From the NCBI RefSeq assembly GCF_013201545.1, contig NZ_CP053746.1, positions 248,001-312,000 of the forward strand: a stretch of 64,000 nt of DNA, read 5' to 3'. Within the stretch, counting starts at the first letter, position 1; every line of letters starts with the position of its first letter. Below, one piece after another: positions 1 to 7,964 of the stretch. This DNA comes from Pseudomonas graminis. Lineage in GTDB: Bacteria; Pseudomonadota; Gammaproteobacteria; Pseudomonadales; Pseudomonadaceae. Made by a program: the position numbers and the translations under genes. The notes beneath the pieces were generated by a model. That model made no database searches and was not told the origin of the DNA. It worked only from the letters and a program-made list of their open reading frames with translations.

Positions 1-388
1 TCTGGTCTTTACCGGCGGTCACGTAGGCCGCGACTTTGGAGGCGTCAAGGGTGGACACGTCGATGTTCATGCCAGCGCCCGGCTGGACGACGTTGACCAC
101 GATCAGGCCGATGATCAGCGAGATGGTCGAAACGATTTCGAAGTAGAGCAGCGCGTAGCCGCCGGTCTTGCCCACGGATTTCATGCTCTGCATGCCAGCG
201 ATGCCGCTGACGACGGTGCAGAAGATGATCGGCGCAATGACCATTTTGATCAGTTTGATGAACCCGTCACCCAGCGGTTTGAGGGTTACGGCAGTTTCGG
301 GATACCAGTGGCCGAGGGCGATACCGACGATGATCGCGACGATCACCTGGGCGTACAGGGATTTATAGATGGGCTGACGAGTCGTCAT
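1..388 (-). CDS. dctA: C4-dicarboxylate:cation symporter DctA (N-terminal part, cut by window edge)
   Basis: The first 129 residues, starting [14 protein letters not shown], match the N-terminus of the dicarboxylate/amino acid:cation symporter family. DctA is the inner-membrane uptake system for succinate, fumarate and malate. Hydrophobic segments are visible around residues 10-28, 40-65 and 75-105. The segment [20 protein letters not shown] is a family hallmark. The start is supported by a GAGGAA ribosome-binding site 6 bases upstream. The remaining two thirds lie off the left edge. A sigma-54 promoter with a plausible enhancer lies upstream, as expected for DctB/DctD control. Confidence 0.93.
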   Translation of the reverse strand, partial: MTTRQPIYKSLYAQVIVAIIVGIALGHWYPETAVTLKPLGDGFIKLIKMVIAPIIFCTVVSGIAGMQSMKSVGKTGGYALLYFEIVSTISLIIGLIVVNVVQPGAGMNIDVSTLDASKVAAYVTAGKDQ

Positions 389-514
389 TGCAGTTTCCTC
401 AAGAGCATCGGTCTGCAGCATTCCGGTTGCAGAGACGCCTAAAGTGCGAACCCTCCTGCTCGGAGGGATTTGTTTTTGTCGAGCTGCGCGCGGCAGACCT
501 CTGCCCAGTGCATC

Positions 515-529
515 GCAAGCACCGTGCCA
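515..529 (-). promoter_or_regulatory. sigma-54 (RpoN) promoter of dctA
   Basis: On the minus strand this reads TGGCACGGTGCTTGC, an exact match to the -24/-12 consensus (TGGCAC, five bases, TTGC). It lies about 127 bases before the dctA start and points toward it. RpoN dependence of dctA through the DctD activator is established in pseudomonads and rhizobia; its operation here is inferred. Confidence 0.85.
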
Positions 530-612
530 GTATCGTTAAATGAGGTGAGAGGCCCGAATTACGTGAACCATCTGGTTAACAGGAGACACGTTGGGGTGAA
601 GGTGGTGGCGGT

Positions 613-633
613 TTTCCGCCGTTTGGCGGCAAA
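613..633. promoter_or_regulatory. candidate activator (DctD-type) upstream site
   Basis: An imperfect inverted repeat (TTTCCGCC, five bases, GGCGGCAAA-like) sits about 90 bases upstream of the -24 element, where a sigma-54 enhancer-binding protein would be expected. The assignment to DctD rests on position alone. The rest of the 389-685 interval holds only a short hairpin (CCCTCC-TGCT-CGGAGGG) near 451-468 and no gene. Confidence 0.35.
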
Positions 634-685
634 TCATCCGCCACACTGGCGGGTATCCGCCTCGATTGGCGTGTCGTGAGTGCGC

Positions 686-2029
686 TTAGATCGCGAACCG
701 AATGCGGAACGCCGCGCCGCCCAGTTCCGAGTCACCCAGGGTCAGCTGCGCGCCGTAGCTTTCGATGATGTCCTTGACCACCGCCAGACCGATGCCCTGC
801 CCCGGGTTCTGCGTGTCCAGTCGCTCGCCGCGTTCGAGAATCCGTGCGCGCTGGCTTTCCGGAACACCCGGGCCGTCGTCTTCGATGCACAACTCGTCGC
901 CCATCATCGATGACCGCCAGCTCACGCGTACCTCGCCGAGGCACAGGCGGTAGGCGTTTTCCAGCAGGTTGCCGAGCATTTCCAGCAAGGCGCCCTCTTC
1001 CATTTGGACCTGGCAATTGTCTGGCAGGTCGAGCACGACGTTGACGCGCTTGTCGCGGTAGACCTTTTCCAGCGTGTTGCACAGGCTCTGCACCACAGGT
1101 TTCAAGGCCACGTGATAACGCACCAGCCCGCTTTTACGCAGGCTGGCGCGCTGCAGTTGATAACTGATCTGCTGGCTCATGCGCTCGATCTGCGATTGCA
1201 GAATCCGCGCCTGCTCCAGGTCTTCCGGTCGTTTGGCGATTTGCTCGCTGACGCCCTGCAACACGGCCAGCGGGGTTTTCAGGCTGTGGGCGAGATCGTC
1301 GAGGGAGTCGCGGTAACGAATGCGCTGTTCGCGTTCGCTGCTCAGCAGGCGGTTGAGCGAGTCGGTCAGGCGCAGCAGTTCGCTGGGGTGTTCTTCGCTG
1401 AGGCTTTCCCGCGAGCCGGCCTCGACCTGATCCAGCTCCTGACTCATGCCCCGCAGCGCCCGCAGGCCCCAGGTCAGCCCGCCCCACAGCAGAATCAACA
1501 AAACCAGCAGCGCGCCGCCGAAGCCCAGGTAGAGTTTCTGGCGCAGGCCGGAGATGGTTTCCTGGTATTCGCGCACCGGTTGCAGCGCGACGATGCTGAA
1601 GGCGGCATTGCGCCCGCCGAGCAGTTTGATTTCGACGTCGTAGACGAAGAACTCGTCGCCGTTGGGTTGGCGGATCTTCGCGAATTCGTTGCCGCGGCCG
1701 TCGTAGCGGGGCTGGTAGTCGATGGCTTCGTCTTCGGTGGCCCGGGAGCGCCACACCAGTTTGCCGGCGCGGTTATAGATGTAGCCGAGCAAGCGGCTGT
1801 CGGGCAGGGCGAATTGTTCGCCGGGCAATAACGACGGCATCAGCAGGTGGTCGTCTTCGACACGGGCGGCAGAGATCAGTGTGGTGACGTCCGACGCCAG
1901 GCGTTTTTCGATGGAGCTTTCCAGCGCCAGGCTGAAGGCGCTTTGCAGCGCCGGCAGCATCAGCAGCATGAAGATGACGGCCAGGGTCGCGGCGCCCAGC
2001 ATCAGACGCAGGCGCAGCGAACGAATCAT
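686..2029 (-). CDS. phoQ: PhoQ-type sensor histidine kinase
   Basis: Inner-membrane histidine kinase of 447 residues, partner of PhoP and a sensor of low Mg2+/cationic peptides in the known family. TM1 is around residues 8-30, a periplasmic sensor domain covers about 31-165, and TM2 is about 168-190. The phosphoacceptor is His248 in DDLAHSLKTPLAVLQG, the PhoQ-specific H-box in which lysine replaces the usual arginine. The ATPase domain has LLENAYR (N-box), EDDGPGVP (G1) and GQGIGLAVV (G2). The start overlaps the phoP stop by four bases (ATGA), so the two are translationally coupled. Confidence 0.92.
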   Translation of the reverse strand: MIRSLRLRLMLGAATLAVIFMLLMLPALQSAFSLALESSIEKRLASDVTTLISAARVEDDHLLMPSLLPGEQFALPDSRLLGYIYNRAGKLVWRSRATEDEAIDYQPRYDGRGNEFAKIRQPNGDEFFVYDVEIKLLGGRNAAFSIVALQPVREYQETISGLRQKLYLGFGGALLVLLILLWGGLTWGLRALRGMSQELDQVEAGSRESLSEEHPSELLRLTDSLNRLLSSEREQRIRYRDSLDDLAHSLKTPLAVLQGVSEQIAKRPEDLEQARILQSQIERMSQQISYQLQRASLRKSGLVRYHVALKPVVQSLCNTLEKVYRDKRVNVVLDLPDNCQVQMEEGALLEMLGNLLENAYRLCLGEVRVSWRSSMMGDELCIEDDGPGVPESQRARILERGERLDTQNPGQGIGLAVVKDIIESYGAQLTLGDSELGGAAFRIRFAI

Positions 2030-2703
2030 GTACAGCGCTCGGTGAACAGGTAGCCCAGGCCGCGCACGGTGTCGATCGGCTTGAACCCGGCGGGCGCTTC
2101 GAGCTTGCGCCGCAGCCGACCGACCAGCACTTCGATCACATTCGGATCGCGCTCGTCGTCATCGGGGTAGAGCTGCTCCATCAGGCGCTCTTTGGGGACC
2201 ACTTGCTGGTGGTGGCGCATGAGGTATTCGAGAATCCGGTATTCGTAGGCGGTCAGCGCCAGGGGCTGTTCGTCCAGGGACGCCTGCTTGCGGTTGAGAT
2301 CGAGGCTCAGCGGGCCGGCGACGATGGTCGAGTGGGTGAAACCACTGGAGCGTCGCAGCAAGGCGTTGAGGCGCGCTTCGAGTTCTTCGAACTGGAACGG
2401 CTTGACCACGTAGTCGTCGGCGCCGGCGGCCAGGCCTTCGACTTTGTCCTGCCAATTACCGCGCGCGGTCAGGATGAGGATCGGGAACGCCTTGTTCTGC
2501 ACGCGCAGCTGACGGATCAGGTCGAGACCGCCCACACCCGGCAGGCCCAGGTCGATGACCGCCAGATCGTGGTTGAACTGGCCCGCCTGATACAGCGCTT
2601 CCTCGGCGTTGCCCACCGCTTCGACGACGTGACCGCTTTCGGTCAGACGGGTCTGTAGGTGGTGACGCAGCAGGGCTTCATCTTCGACAACCAGCAATTT
2701 CAT
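2026..2703 (-). CDS. phoP: Response regulator PhoP (OmpR family)
   Basis: 225 residues, almost colinear with P. aeruginosa PhoP. The receiver domain opens with MKLLVVEDEALLRHHL; the phosphoacceptor Asp lies in LAVIDLGLPG and the conserved Lys in VVKPFQFEELEAR. The C-terminal winged-helix domain ends TVRGLGYLFTERCT. Known PhoP regulons control Mg2+ transport and lipid A/polymyxin resistance. A GGGAGAG ribosome-binding site precedes the ATG. P. aeruginosa has oprH directly upstream; here the upstream gene is an unrelated small exported protein, so oprH is absent from this locus. Confidence 0.95.
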   Translation of the reverse strand: MKLLVVEDEALLRHHLQTRLTESGHVVEAVGNAEEALYQAGQFNHDLAVIDLGLPGVGGLDLIRQLRVQNKAFPILILTARGNWQDKVEGLAAGADDYVVKPFQFEELEARLNALLRRSSGFTHSTIVAGPLSLDLNRKQASLDEQPLALTAYEYRILEYLMRHHQQVVPKERLMEQLYPDDDERDPNVIEVLVGRLRRKLEAPAGFKPIDTVRGLGYLFTERCT

Positions 2704-2831
2704 GACGCTCTCCCAGGCAAAGGCATACCTCTCGTTTCAAGAGTCTCAACGAGGCGCTGCCGAGCGCGTGCAGTGTGACGAGCCCGGCAGCGATTGTGCA
2801 ATTCAGACACCGCGAAAAACAGGCTGGCGGC

Positions 2832-3260
2832 TTATAAAACGTAGTGGACGGGTAAATAGGTGTGCTGACTCTCGCTCAAGCTCAGCGAGGGCGGTTGCTG
2901 CACGGTACGGACCGGTAAGCGGGTGTCGAACAGTCTAGTCGTGCCCGGCGAAGGCATCTGCACCTTGTAAGACGCCGCAAGATTCCCCGTTTGCACGCTC
3001 ATCCCGTTGACACGGGCGGTGAGATTTCCGTAGCCGACTGCGTAGGGATCAGCAGCAGGCTGCTGGCTCAACGTCTGGCTCCAGTTGCCAACCTGGCTGC
3101 TGGTGGTGAGACTGCGGCGCGGGCCGTTGAGGCGGTCGGCGCGTTCGGTGTTCTTGCCGAAATCGGTGCGGGACACGTCCGCGTTGCCATCAGCCGCTTG
3201 CGCCGCCGCGCTGCTGCCGAGAAACGCCAGCGCCAGAAAGAGCTTGTTGAACGTCAGCAT
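2832..3260 (-). CDS. Small exported protein of unknown function
   Basis: 142 residues from the ATG at 3260, which has a strong GGAGGA site eight bases upstream; a longer reading upstream to 3506 lacks such support. A signal peptide is clear (MLTFNKLFLALAFLGSSAAA, cleavage near AQA/ADG). The mature part is polar and Ser/Thr/Gln rich with no motif I recognise. It lies on the same strand upstream of phoP with a 128-base gap, so cotranscription with phoPQ is possible but not shown. Confidence 0.7.
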   Translation of the reverse strand: MLTFNKLFLALAFLGSSAAAQAADGNADVSRTDFGKNTERADRLNGPRRSLTTSSQVGNWSQTLSQQPAADPYAVGYGNLTARVNGMSVQTGNLAASYKVQMPSPGTTRLFDTRLPVRTVQQPPSLSLSESQHTYLPVHYVL

Positions 3261-3356
3261 GAGCAGGTCCTCCGGCGCCAGGCGCCTTGTTGGGTACGGT
3301 TTGGAGCATACCCAGCCAGCGCTGAACCCCTCCTGAACATGTACTGACCCACCGCA

Positions 3357-3381
3357 TTCGCCAGCAAGCCGGCTCCTACAG
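3357..3381. repeat. REP element, CCAGCAAGCCGGCTCCTAC type
   Basis: A single copy of the common Pseudomonas REP with core GCCAGCAAGCCGGCTCCTAC, lying between the divergent small exported protein and pcpS. No partner copy is close by. Confidence 0.7.
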
Positions 3382-3453
3382 GTTTTGTGCATGACTTTGG
3401 ATTGGGAATTCACGGCAAACCGGTTTTGCGCACGACGCCGCGGTTCCGGCAGA

Positions 3454-4188
3454 ATGCCGGGCATGACTCGACCCTCGACACTTCCCGACTGTTGCCCCGC
3501 CCTCACCGCTCACTGGCCCCTGCCCCATGGGCTGGCGGATGTGGTGTTGGTGAGCAGTCGGTTCGATCCGCAAAAGCTCATCGACGGCGATTTCCAGCGC
3601 TGCCTCATCGAGCCGCCCGCCTCCATTCAGCGCTCGGTGGCCAAGCGGCAGACGGAGTTTCTTGCCGGTCGCTTGTGCGCCCGTGAGGCGATGCGACAGT
3701 TGGACGGCCGCTCCCATGTCCCGCTGATCGGCGAGGACCGCGCGCCGGTCTGGCCGGAAGACGTCACCGGTTCGATCACCCACAGCACCGGCTGGGCCGC
3801 CGCGATCGTTGCGCGCAAAGCGGACTGGCGCGGGCTGGGCCTGGACGTCGAACAGTTGATGAGCAACGAGCGCGCCGTGCGCCTGGCCGGTGAGATTCTG
3901 ACTCCGGCGGAAATGCAGCGACTGAACGCCGGGCCCGAACATCAAGCGGCCACACTCGTCACCCTGACCTTTTCCCTGAAAGAAAGCCTGTTCAAGGCGC
4001 TCTACCCCATCGTGCTCAAGCGCTTCTATTTCGAAGACGCCGAGTTGCTGGAATGGTCAGACGACGGCAACGCGCGGCTGCGGCTGAAAATCGATCTGTC
4101 GGCGGAATGGCACAACGGCAAGGAGCTGGACGCGCAGTTCAGCGTGCAGGATGGGCAACTGTTGAGTCTGGTGGCAATTCGGGGCTGA
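3454..4188 (+). CDS. pcpS: 4'-phosphopantetheinyl transferase PcpS
   Basis: Transfers the phosphopantetheine arm of CoA to acyl, aryl and peptidyl carrier proteins. P. aeruginosa PcpS is the single enzyme serving both fatty-acid and siderophore synthesis. From the ATG at 3454 (or 3463) the protein is about 244 residues, the PcpS length. Visible motifs are VAKRQTEFLAGRLCAREA, GEDRAPVWP, GSITHS, the Mg2+-binding GLGLDVE, and the catalytic TFSLKESLFKALYP. Earlier in-frame starts lack a ribosome-binding site. It is convergent with fhuF, another iron-acquisition gene. Confidence 0.93.
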   Translation: MPGMTRPSTLPDCCPALTAHWPLPHGLADVVLVSSRFDPQKLIDGDFQRCLIEPPASIQRSVAKRQTEFLAGRLCAREAMRQLDGRSHVPLIGEDRAPVWPEDVTGSITHSTGWAAAIVARKADWRGLGLDVEQLMSNERAVRLAGEILTPAEMQRLNAGPEHQAATLVTLTFSLKESLFKALYPIVLKRFYFEDAELLEWSDDGNARLRLKIDLSAEWHNGKELDAQFSVQDGQLLSLVAIRG

Positions 4189-4216
4189 CTTCAACCTCCT
4201 GTGCGGCGGAGTACAT

Positions 4217-4243
4217 TGTGGGAGTGAGCTTGCTCACGAAGGC
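4217..4243. repeat. REP element overlapping the fhuF 3' end
   Basis: Copy of the GTGGGAGTGAGC..GCTCACGAAG family between the convergent pcpS and fhuF. It overlaps the last codons of fhuF and supplies that gene's TGA stop, so the final residues of FhuF are encoded by repeat DNA. Confidence 0.8.
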
Positions 4244-4953
4244 GCCCGTTGATCCACTGATTTTCTGGCCGCCATACCCAGCGGGCAATGCTCACACCGC
4301 CCCACCCACTCCACCCGATAACTTAGACAACAGGTGCGTCGCCGCCGAATGGATTGCCCGTCCTGCTCTTCTATATAAGTGACCGCATTGAACAGCGGAT
4401 TGCGTCGCCCATCCGGCCTGAGCCTTTCACGCAACAGCCCATACCCCGCAACAACGGAAACGTCGCTCCCCGCAGACAGCTGCCGCGAGCAGGTCTCCAG
4501 ATAATCCCCGGCGTTGCCCCACAGCACGGCCGCCGGCACATCACCGTAGGCACTCAAGCGTTCAATCACCTGCTGCAGATTCTCCAGCAGCGGCGCAAAC
4601 CGCTCGAACGGATTTTCCGAAACCGACACCTCCATAACGTCCCCGTGAAACCGCACCCCATCCAGATAGCCCCGTTCGTGCAGGGCGAAACTCAGGCGGT
4701 CCAGCCCTAGCGGCCACCCCGCGCCATGGGCCAGACTCGCCACCACCACCGGCGGAATCAGCTGCATGGCGTAGTACTTCATCCACTGCGACACCAGCAC
4801 CGGCAACTGGTCCTTCACCAGTTTCGGCCCATACACCTTCAGCAGCAGGCGATCCAGACCCTCATCCCGCAACAGCTCGGTCAACGTCGACACAGGCCGC
4901 ATTTCATCGACCACCATCGTGCGAGCAAACCCGGCCAGCGCATCGTCGAACAT
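4234..4953 (-). CDS. fhuF: FhuF-like siderophore-iron reductase
   Basis: About 239 residues from the ATG at 4953. FhuF proteins are [2Fe-2S] ferric-siderophore reductases that release iron in the cytoplasm. The diagnostic C-terminal cysteine pattern CC-x10-C-x2-C is present (RRTCCLSYRVEWVGRCEHCP, near residues 211-229). The start codon overlaps the stop of the upstream sensor kinase (TGATG), so translation is probably coupled and the gene belongs to the rstAB-like operon. The C-terminus runs into a REP element. Placement in a two-component operon rather than beside a receptor is unusual. Confidence 0.85.
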   Translation of the reverse strand: MFDDALAGFARTMVVDEMRPVSTLTELLRDEGLDRLLLKVYGPKLVKDQLPVLVSQWMKYYAMQLIPPVVVASLAHGAGWPLGLDRLSFALHERGYLDGVRFHGDVMEVSVSENPFERFAPLLENLQQVIERLSAYGDVPAAVLWGNAGDYLETCSRQLSAGSDVSVVAGYGLLRERLRPDGRRNPLFNAVTYIEEQDGQSIRRRRTCCLSYRVEWVGRCEHCPLGMAARKSVDQRAPS

Positions 4954-6593
4954 CAAGCGTCCCCCTGCTGACGCGGCCAGGCCAGGCTGAAACACGCACC
5001 GCCCAGGGTTTGGCTGCGCCCGATCAGCGCACGCCCGCCATGCCAGTGGATGATGCGGCGCACAATCGACAACCCCAGCCCGTGGCCGCCCGACGCCCGG
5101 GTGCGGCTGTCGTCCAGGCGCATGAACGGCGTGAAGATCCGTTCCCAGGCACTTTCCGGTACACCGGGGCCGTCATCCTCGATGTCGATGCGACAGCGCG
5201 CCTCACTCATCTGATAACCAATGCGCACCTCCGACTCGGCGTGGCGCATGGCGTTGCTCACCAGATTCTGCAGCGCGCGGTGCAAGTAACGCGGTTCGGC
5301 CTCAACCCAATGCGTCTCGTCGGACCCAATACGATGCAGCGCATCAACGCAGTCGCCGCGCCTGACGCTGATGTGCGGCCGCAGCGGCGCCAGTTCGGCA
5401 ATCACCTGATCGATCAGGGCGTCGAGGTCGATGCGCTGGAAATTCAGGGTCGGCGCGCCCTGCTCCAGGCGCGCGTAGGTGAGCATCTCGTCGACCAGCT
5501 TGTCGAGGTCCTGGATATCGCTGTCCATGCCGACCATGTATTTATGCCGCGCTTCCGGGGTCGTGGCGTCGTTGATCATCTCCAGCCCGAAACGCAACCG
5601 CGCCACCGGCGTGCGCAGCTCGTGGGACACCGCGCGGACCAATTCGCGCTGGATCATCAGCGAGCGCTGCAGGTGCTCGGCCATGCCGTTGAACGCCGAC
5701 GCCAGCCGCCCGACCGAGTCCGCGCCGGCTGCGGGCACTCGGGTTTCCAGGCTGCCCTGGGCAATCTGCGTGGCCGCCGCTTCCAGGCCGCGCAACCGGT
5801 GCTCAAGCCGACGCACCAGCAGGTAAACGACAAGGCCGATCAGGCACAGACCGAGAAAGGTGATGAGGATCAGCAGCTCCGGCGGATAGGGATTCATCTG
5901 GAACAGTGGACCGATCTCCAGTACCCACGGGGTTTCACCGACGCCGGACAGCACGCGGATCGAATCGCCGCCCTTGCCCAGCGCCATCACCGTGTCGCCC
6001 TCGTCGATGCGCCGACGCTGGTCGTCATCGACATCCAGCTTTTCCAGCCGGATCAGCTGCATGTCGAAGCCGAACCCCTTGCTCTGGTGCAAGGCTTCCA
6101 GCCGCGCCGGCTGCTCATCGACCGGCAGACGCACCAGCTCGTCGAGCAACAGAAAGATCGTCGCGCGGGCCAGCTGCTCGCTGATCTGCCGCACCTCGCC
6201 GGTCAGCAGCAAGCCGCTGGACGGATTGCCCGACAGCGCCGGCTCGACCTCCCGAAACACACGCGCGGCATGGGGGCCGGTCTGTTCGACCACCACCTGC
6301 CCGCGACTCAACCGGCTGCGGGCGCTGCCATCCAGATGCGCGTGCTCGGCGGTTTCCAGCGTCAGTGGAATGCCCAGCAAGCGTTCCCACACGGCGAGGG
6401 CGCGGGTGCGTTCAATGTCATTCATGCCCCGCAGATTGTCGGCCATCAGGGTGAAGGTGCCGTGGGCCAGTTGTTCGCGGTACTGATCGGCGCGCACGGC
6501 GTTGACCAGATGCAGGGTCAGCACGCCCAGCAACGCCACCAGCACCAGAACGCCGAGCATGCCGCCATAAATACGCAGGAAGATGGAATGCAT
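4953..6593 (-). CDS. rstB: RstB-like sensor histidine kinase
   Basis: 546-residue membrane kinase. TM1 is about residues 7-30, a large periplasmic domain about 31-235, TM2 about 237-260, then HAMP (RRLEHRLRGLEAAATQIAQG). The phosphoacceptor is His324 in AVSHELRTPVARLRFGLEM; N-box LQNLVSNAMRHAE, G1 EDDGPGVP and G2 GGHGLGLSIV follow. Its partner lies three bases upstream. The RstB assignment rests on the strongly RstA-like partner; the periplasmic domain is roughly 100 residues longer than I recall for enteric RstB, so the signal may differ. The stop overlaps the fhuF start. Confidence 0.8.
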   Translation of the reverse strand: MHSIFLRIYGGMLGVLVLVALLGVLTLHLVNAVRADQYREQLAHGTFTLMADNLRGMNDIERTRALAVWERLLGIPLTLETAEHAHLDGSARSRLSRGQVVVEQTGPHAARVFREVEPALSGNPSSGLLLTGEVRQISEQLARATIFLLLDELVRLPVDEQPARLEALHQSKGFGFDMQLIRLEKLDVDDDQRRRIDEGDTVMALGKGGDSIRVLSGVGETPWVLEIGPLFQMNPYPPELLILITFLGLCLIGLVVYLLVRRLEHRLRGLEAAATQIAQGSLETRVPAAGADSVGRLASAFNGMAEHLQRSLMIQRELVRAVSHELRTPVARLRFGLEMINDATTPEARHKYMVGMDSDIQDLDKLVDEMLTYARLEQGAPTLNFQRIDLDALIDQVIAELAPLRPHISVRRGDCVDALHRIGSDETHWVEAEPRYLHRALQNLVSNAMRHAESEVRIGYQMSEARCRIDIEDDGPGVPESAWERIFTPFMRLDDSRTRASGGHGLGLSIVRRIIHWHGGRALIGRSQTLGGACFSLAWPRQQGDA

Positions 6594-6596
6594 CGG

Positions 6597-7334
6597 TCAG
6601 CCGCCGCGCTTGAGGGAGGGCAGTTGCGTGGCGGCGTGGGGCACGAACAGGTAACCCTTGTTGCGCACGGTCTTGATCAGGCGCGGGTGGTCGGGGTCGT
6701 CACCGATGCGCGGGCGGATTTTCGAAATGCGCACGTCGATGGAGCGGTCCTGGCCGTCATAGCCGACGCCGCGCAGGGCCGTAAAGATTTCTTCGCGAGA
6801 GAGAATGCGCCCGGCGTTGGCGACCAACAGCCATAACAGGTCGAATTCGGCGCTGGTCAGCTCAACGCTCTGGTCGTTGAGCCAGGCTTCACGCAAGGTG
6901 TTGTCCACCACCAGCGCGCCGAATTCCAGACGGTGCTGTTGCTGGGCGGGGCTCTCGACGGTTTCGCTGCGCCTTAACAACGCATGGATGCGCGCGAGCA
7001 GCACCCGGGGATGCACCGGTTTGCCGACGTAATCGTCGGCGCCCATGTCCAGGCCCTGAATCTGGTCGCTGTCATCGGTGCGCGCGGTGAGCATCAGGAT
7101 CGGGCCGTCATAGTGGCTGCGCACCTTGCGACAGATGCTCAGGCCGTCTTCGCCGGGGAGCATGAGGTCGAGGATCACCAGATCCGGCTGCTCGTCGATG
7201 ATGCGCCGGGCCGCCCGCGCGCCGTCCCCTTCCAGGCTCACGCGCAGGCCGTTGTTTTCGAGGTAGTCGCGGGTGAGTTCGGCCAGCCGCTGGTCATCCT
7301 CGACGATCAGCACCTGCCAGGGTTGTGGCTGCAC
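6597..7334 (-). CDS. rstA: RstA-like response regulator (OmpR family)
   Basis: 245 residues. The receiver has phosphoacceptor Asp in LVILDLMLPGEDG and Lys in DDYVGKPVHP; the winged helix ends LIKTVRNKGYLFVPHA, very close to the RstA C-terminus, and LRGVGYDGQDRSIDVRISK is also RstA-like. The start is GTG at 7334, supported by AAGGAG seven bases upstream. It is the first gene of a probable rstA-rstB-fhuF operon reading away from nrdA. Confidence 0.83.
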   Translation of the reverse strand: MQPQPWQVLIVEDDQRLAELTRDYLENNGLRVSLEGDGARAARRIIDEQPDLVILDLMLPGEDGLSICRKVRSHYDGPILMLTARTDDSDQIQGLDMGADDYVGKPVHPRVLLARIHALLRRSETVESPAQQQHRLEFGALVVDNTLREAWLNDQSVELTSAEFDLLWLLVANAGRILSREEIFTALRGVGYDGQDRSIDVRISKIRPRIGDDPDHPRLIKTVRNKGYLFVPHAATQLPSLKRGG

Positions 7335-7509
7335 GGTGAGGCTCCTTGTTTTTTCTTATTAAAAGTGCTTGCCCAACGGGCTTTTGCGATGGCCTTCACG
7401 CCCGCAAAATTCCCGAAAAAATGATTTTGGCCGCCGACAAAGCGCTCATCCCAGACGCCATGCGGCCTACACGGGATTTCCCTGTTTCACACACAAATTA
7501 CACACAGCT

Positions 7510-7518
7510 TTATCCACA
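7510..7518 (+). promoter_or_regulatory. DnaA box upstream of nrdA
   Basis: TTATCCACA, an exact strong-consensus DnaA box. DnaA binding upstream of nrdAB is known in E. coli and links dNTP supply to replication initiation. Only one box is evident here, 27 bases upstream of the NrdR-like pair. Confidence 0.55.
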
Positions 7519-7544
7519 GGTCATGCGTTGCAGTAAGTGTCCGA

Positions 7545-7592
7545 AACGCATATCTTGTAGCCCTTCGACGGCGGAGACCCTACATGTGGGGT
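7545..7592 (+). promoter_or_regulatory. paired NrdR boxes upstream of nrdA
   Basis: Two 16-base matches to the NrdR consensus (acaCwAtATaTwGtgt) start at 7545 and 7577, exactly 32 bp apart, about three helical turns. The first has a good right half (ATATCTTGT); the second reads ACCCTACATGTGGGGT. Each is degenerate alone, but the spacing equals that of the better pair upstream of nrdB, which supports the call. Confidence 0.6.
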
Positions 7593-7964
7593 TTTCGCCC
7601 AAATCTCAAACACAAGTCAGGGCGCGATTTCAAGGTTTTTTTCTCGCGCGTTACCTGTGTACGAAGGGCTGAATAACCCCCGAATCTACCGCTCTACCCC
7701 GCCAGCGCGAATGGCAGACCACCCAGCCTTGGGATCTGCGCGCAGCGGTACACGAGTTGCAACATCACATGCGCATTCTGCAACAGTTTTTGGGGTGACG
7801 GACTTAAGTCCGGCACCCTTTTCGACTTCAACGCCAGGGAGGGTAAATCCGCCTTCCCATTCGTCCTGAAGTCATGGCCTGACGTTTGTCAGTTCACTGC
7901 CGCAAGACGAAACGGTGGGCGTGCACTTGGCGCCCAAACAAACTTAGAGAACGTGGAGACACCC

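Larger units (their letters stand above)
7335..7964. other. 630-base divergent control region between rstA and nrdA
   Basis: No coding signal on either strand. It holds the rstA ribosome-binding site at its left edge, a perfect DnaA box and a pair of NrdR-like boxes in the middle, and a weak GGAG just before nrdA. The nrdA leader is long, roughly 370 bases from the second NrdR box to the start codon, and I see no leader peptide in it. Confidence 0.6.

Noticed and set aside
5010..6836. 608-codon plus-strand open frame
   Set aside because: Antisense to the RstB-like kinase; long only because of the GC-rich third positions of the real gene. No ribosome-binding site or domain.
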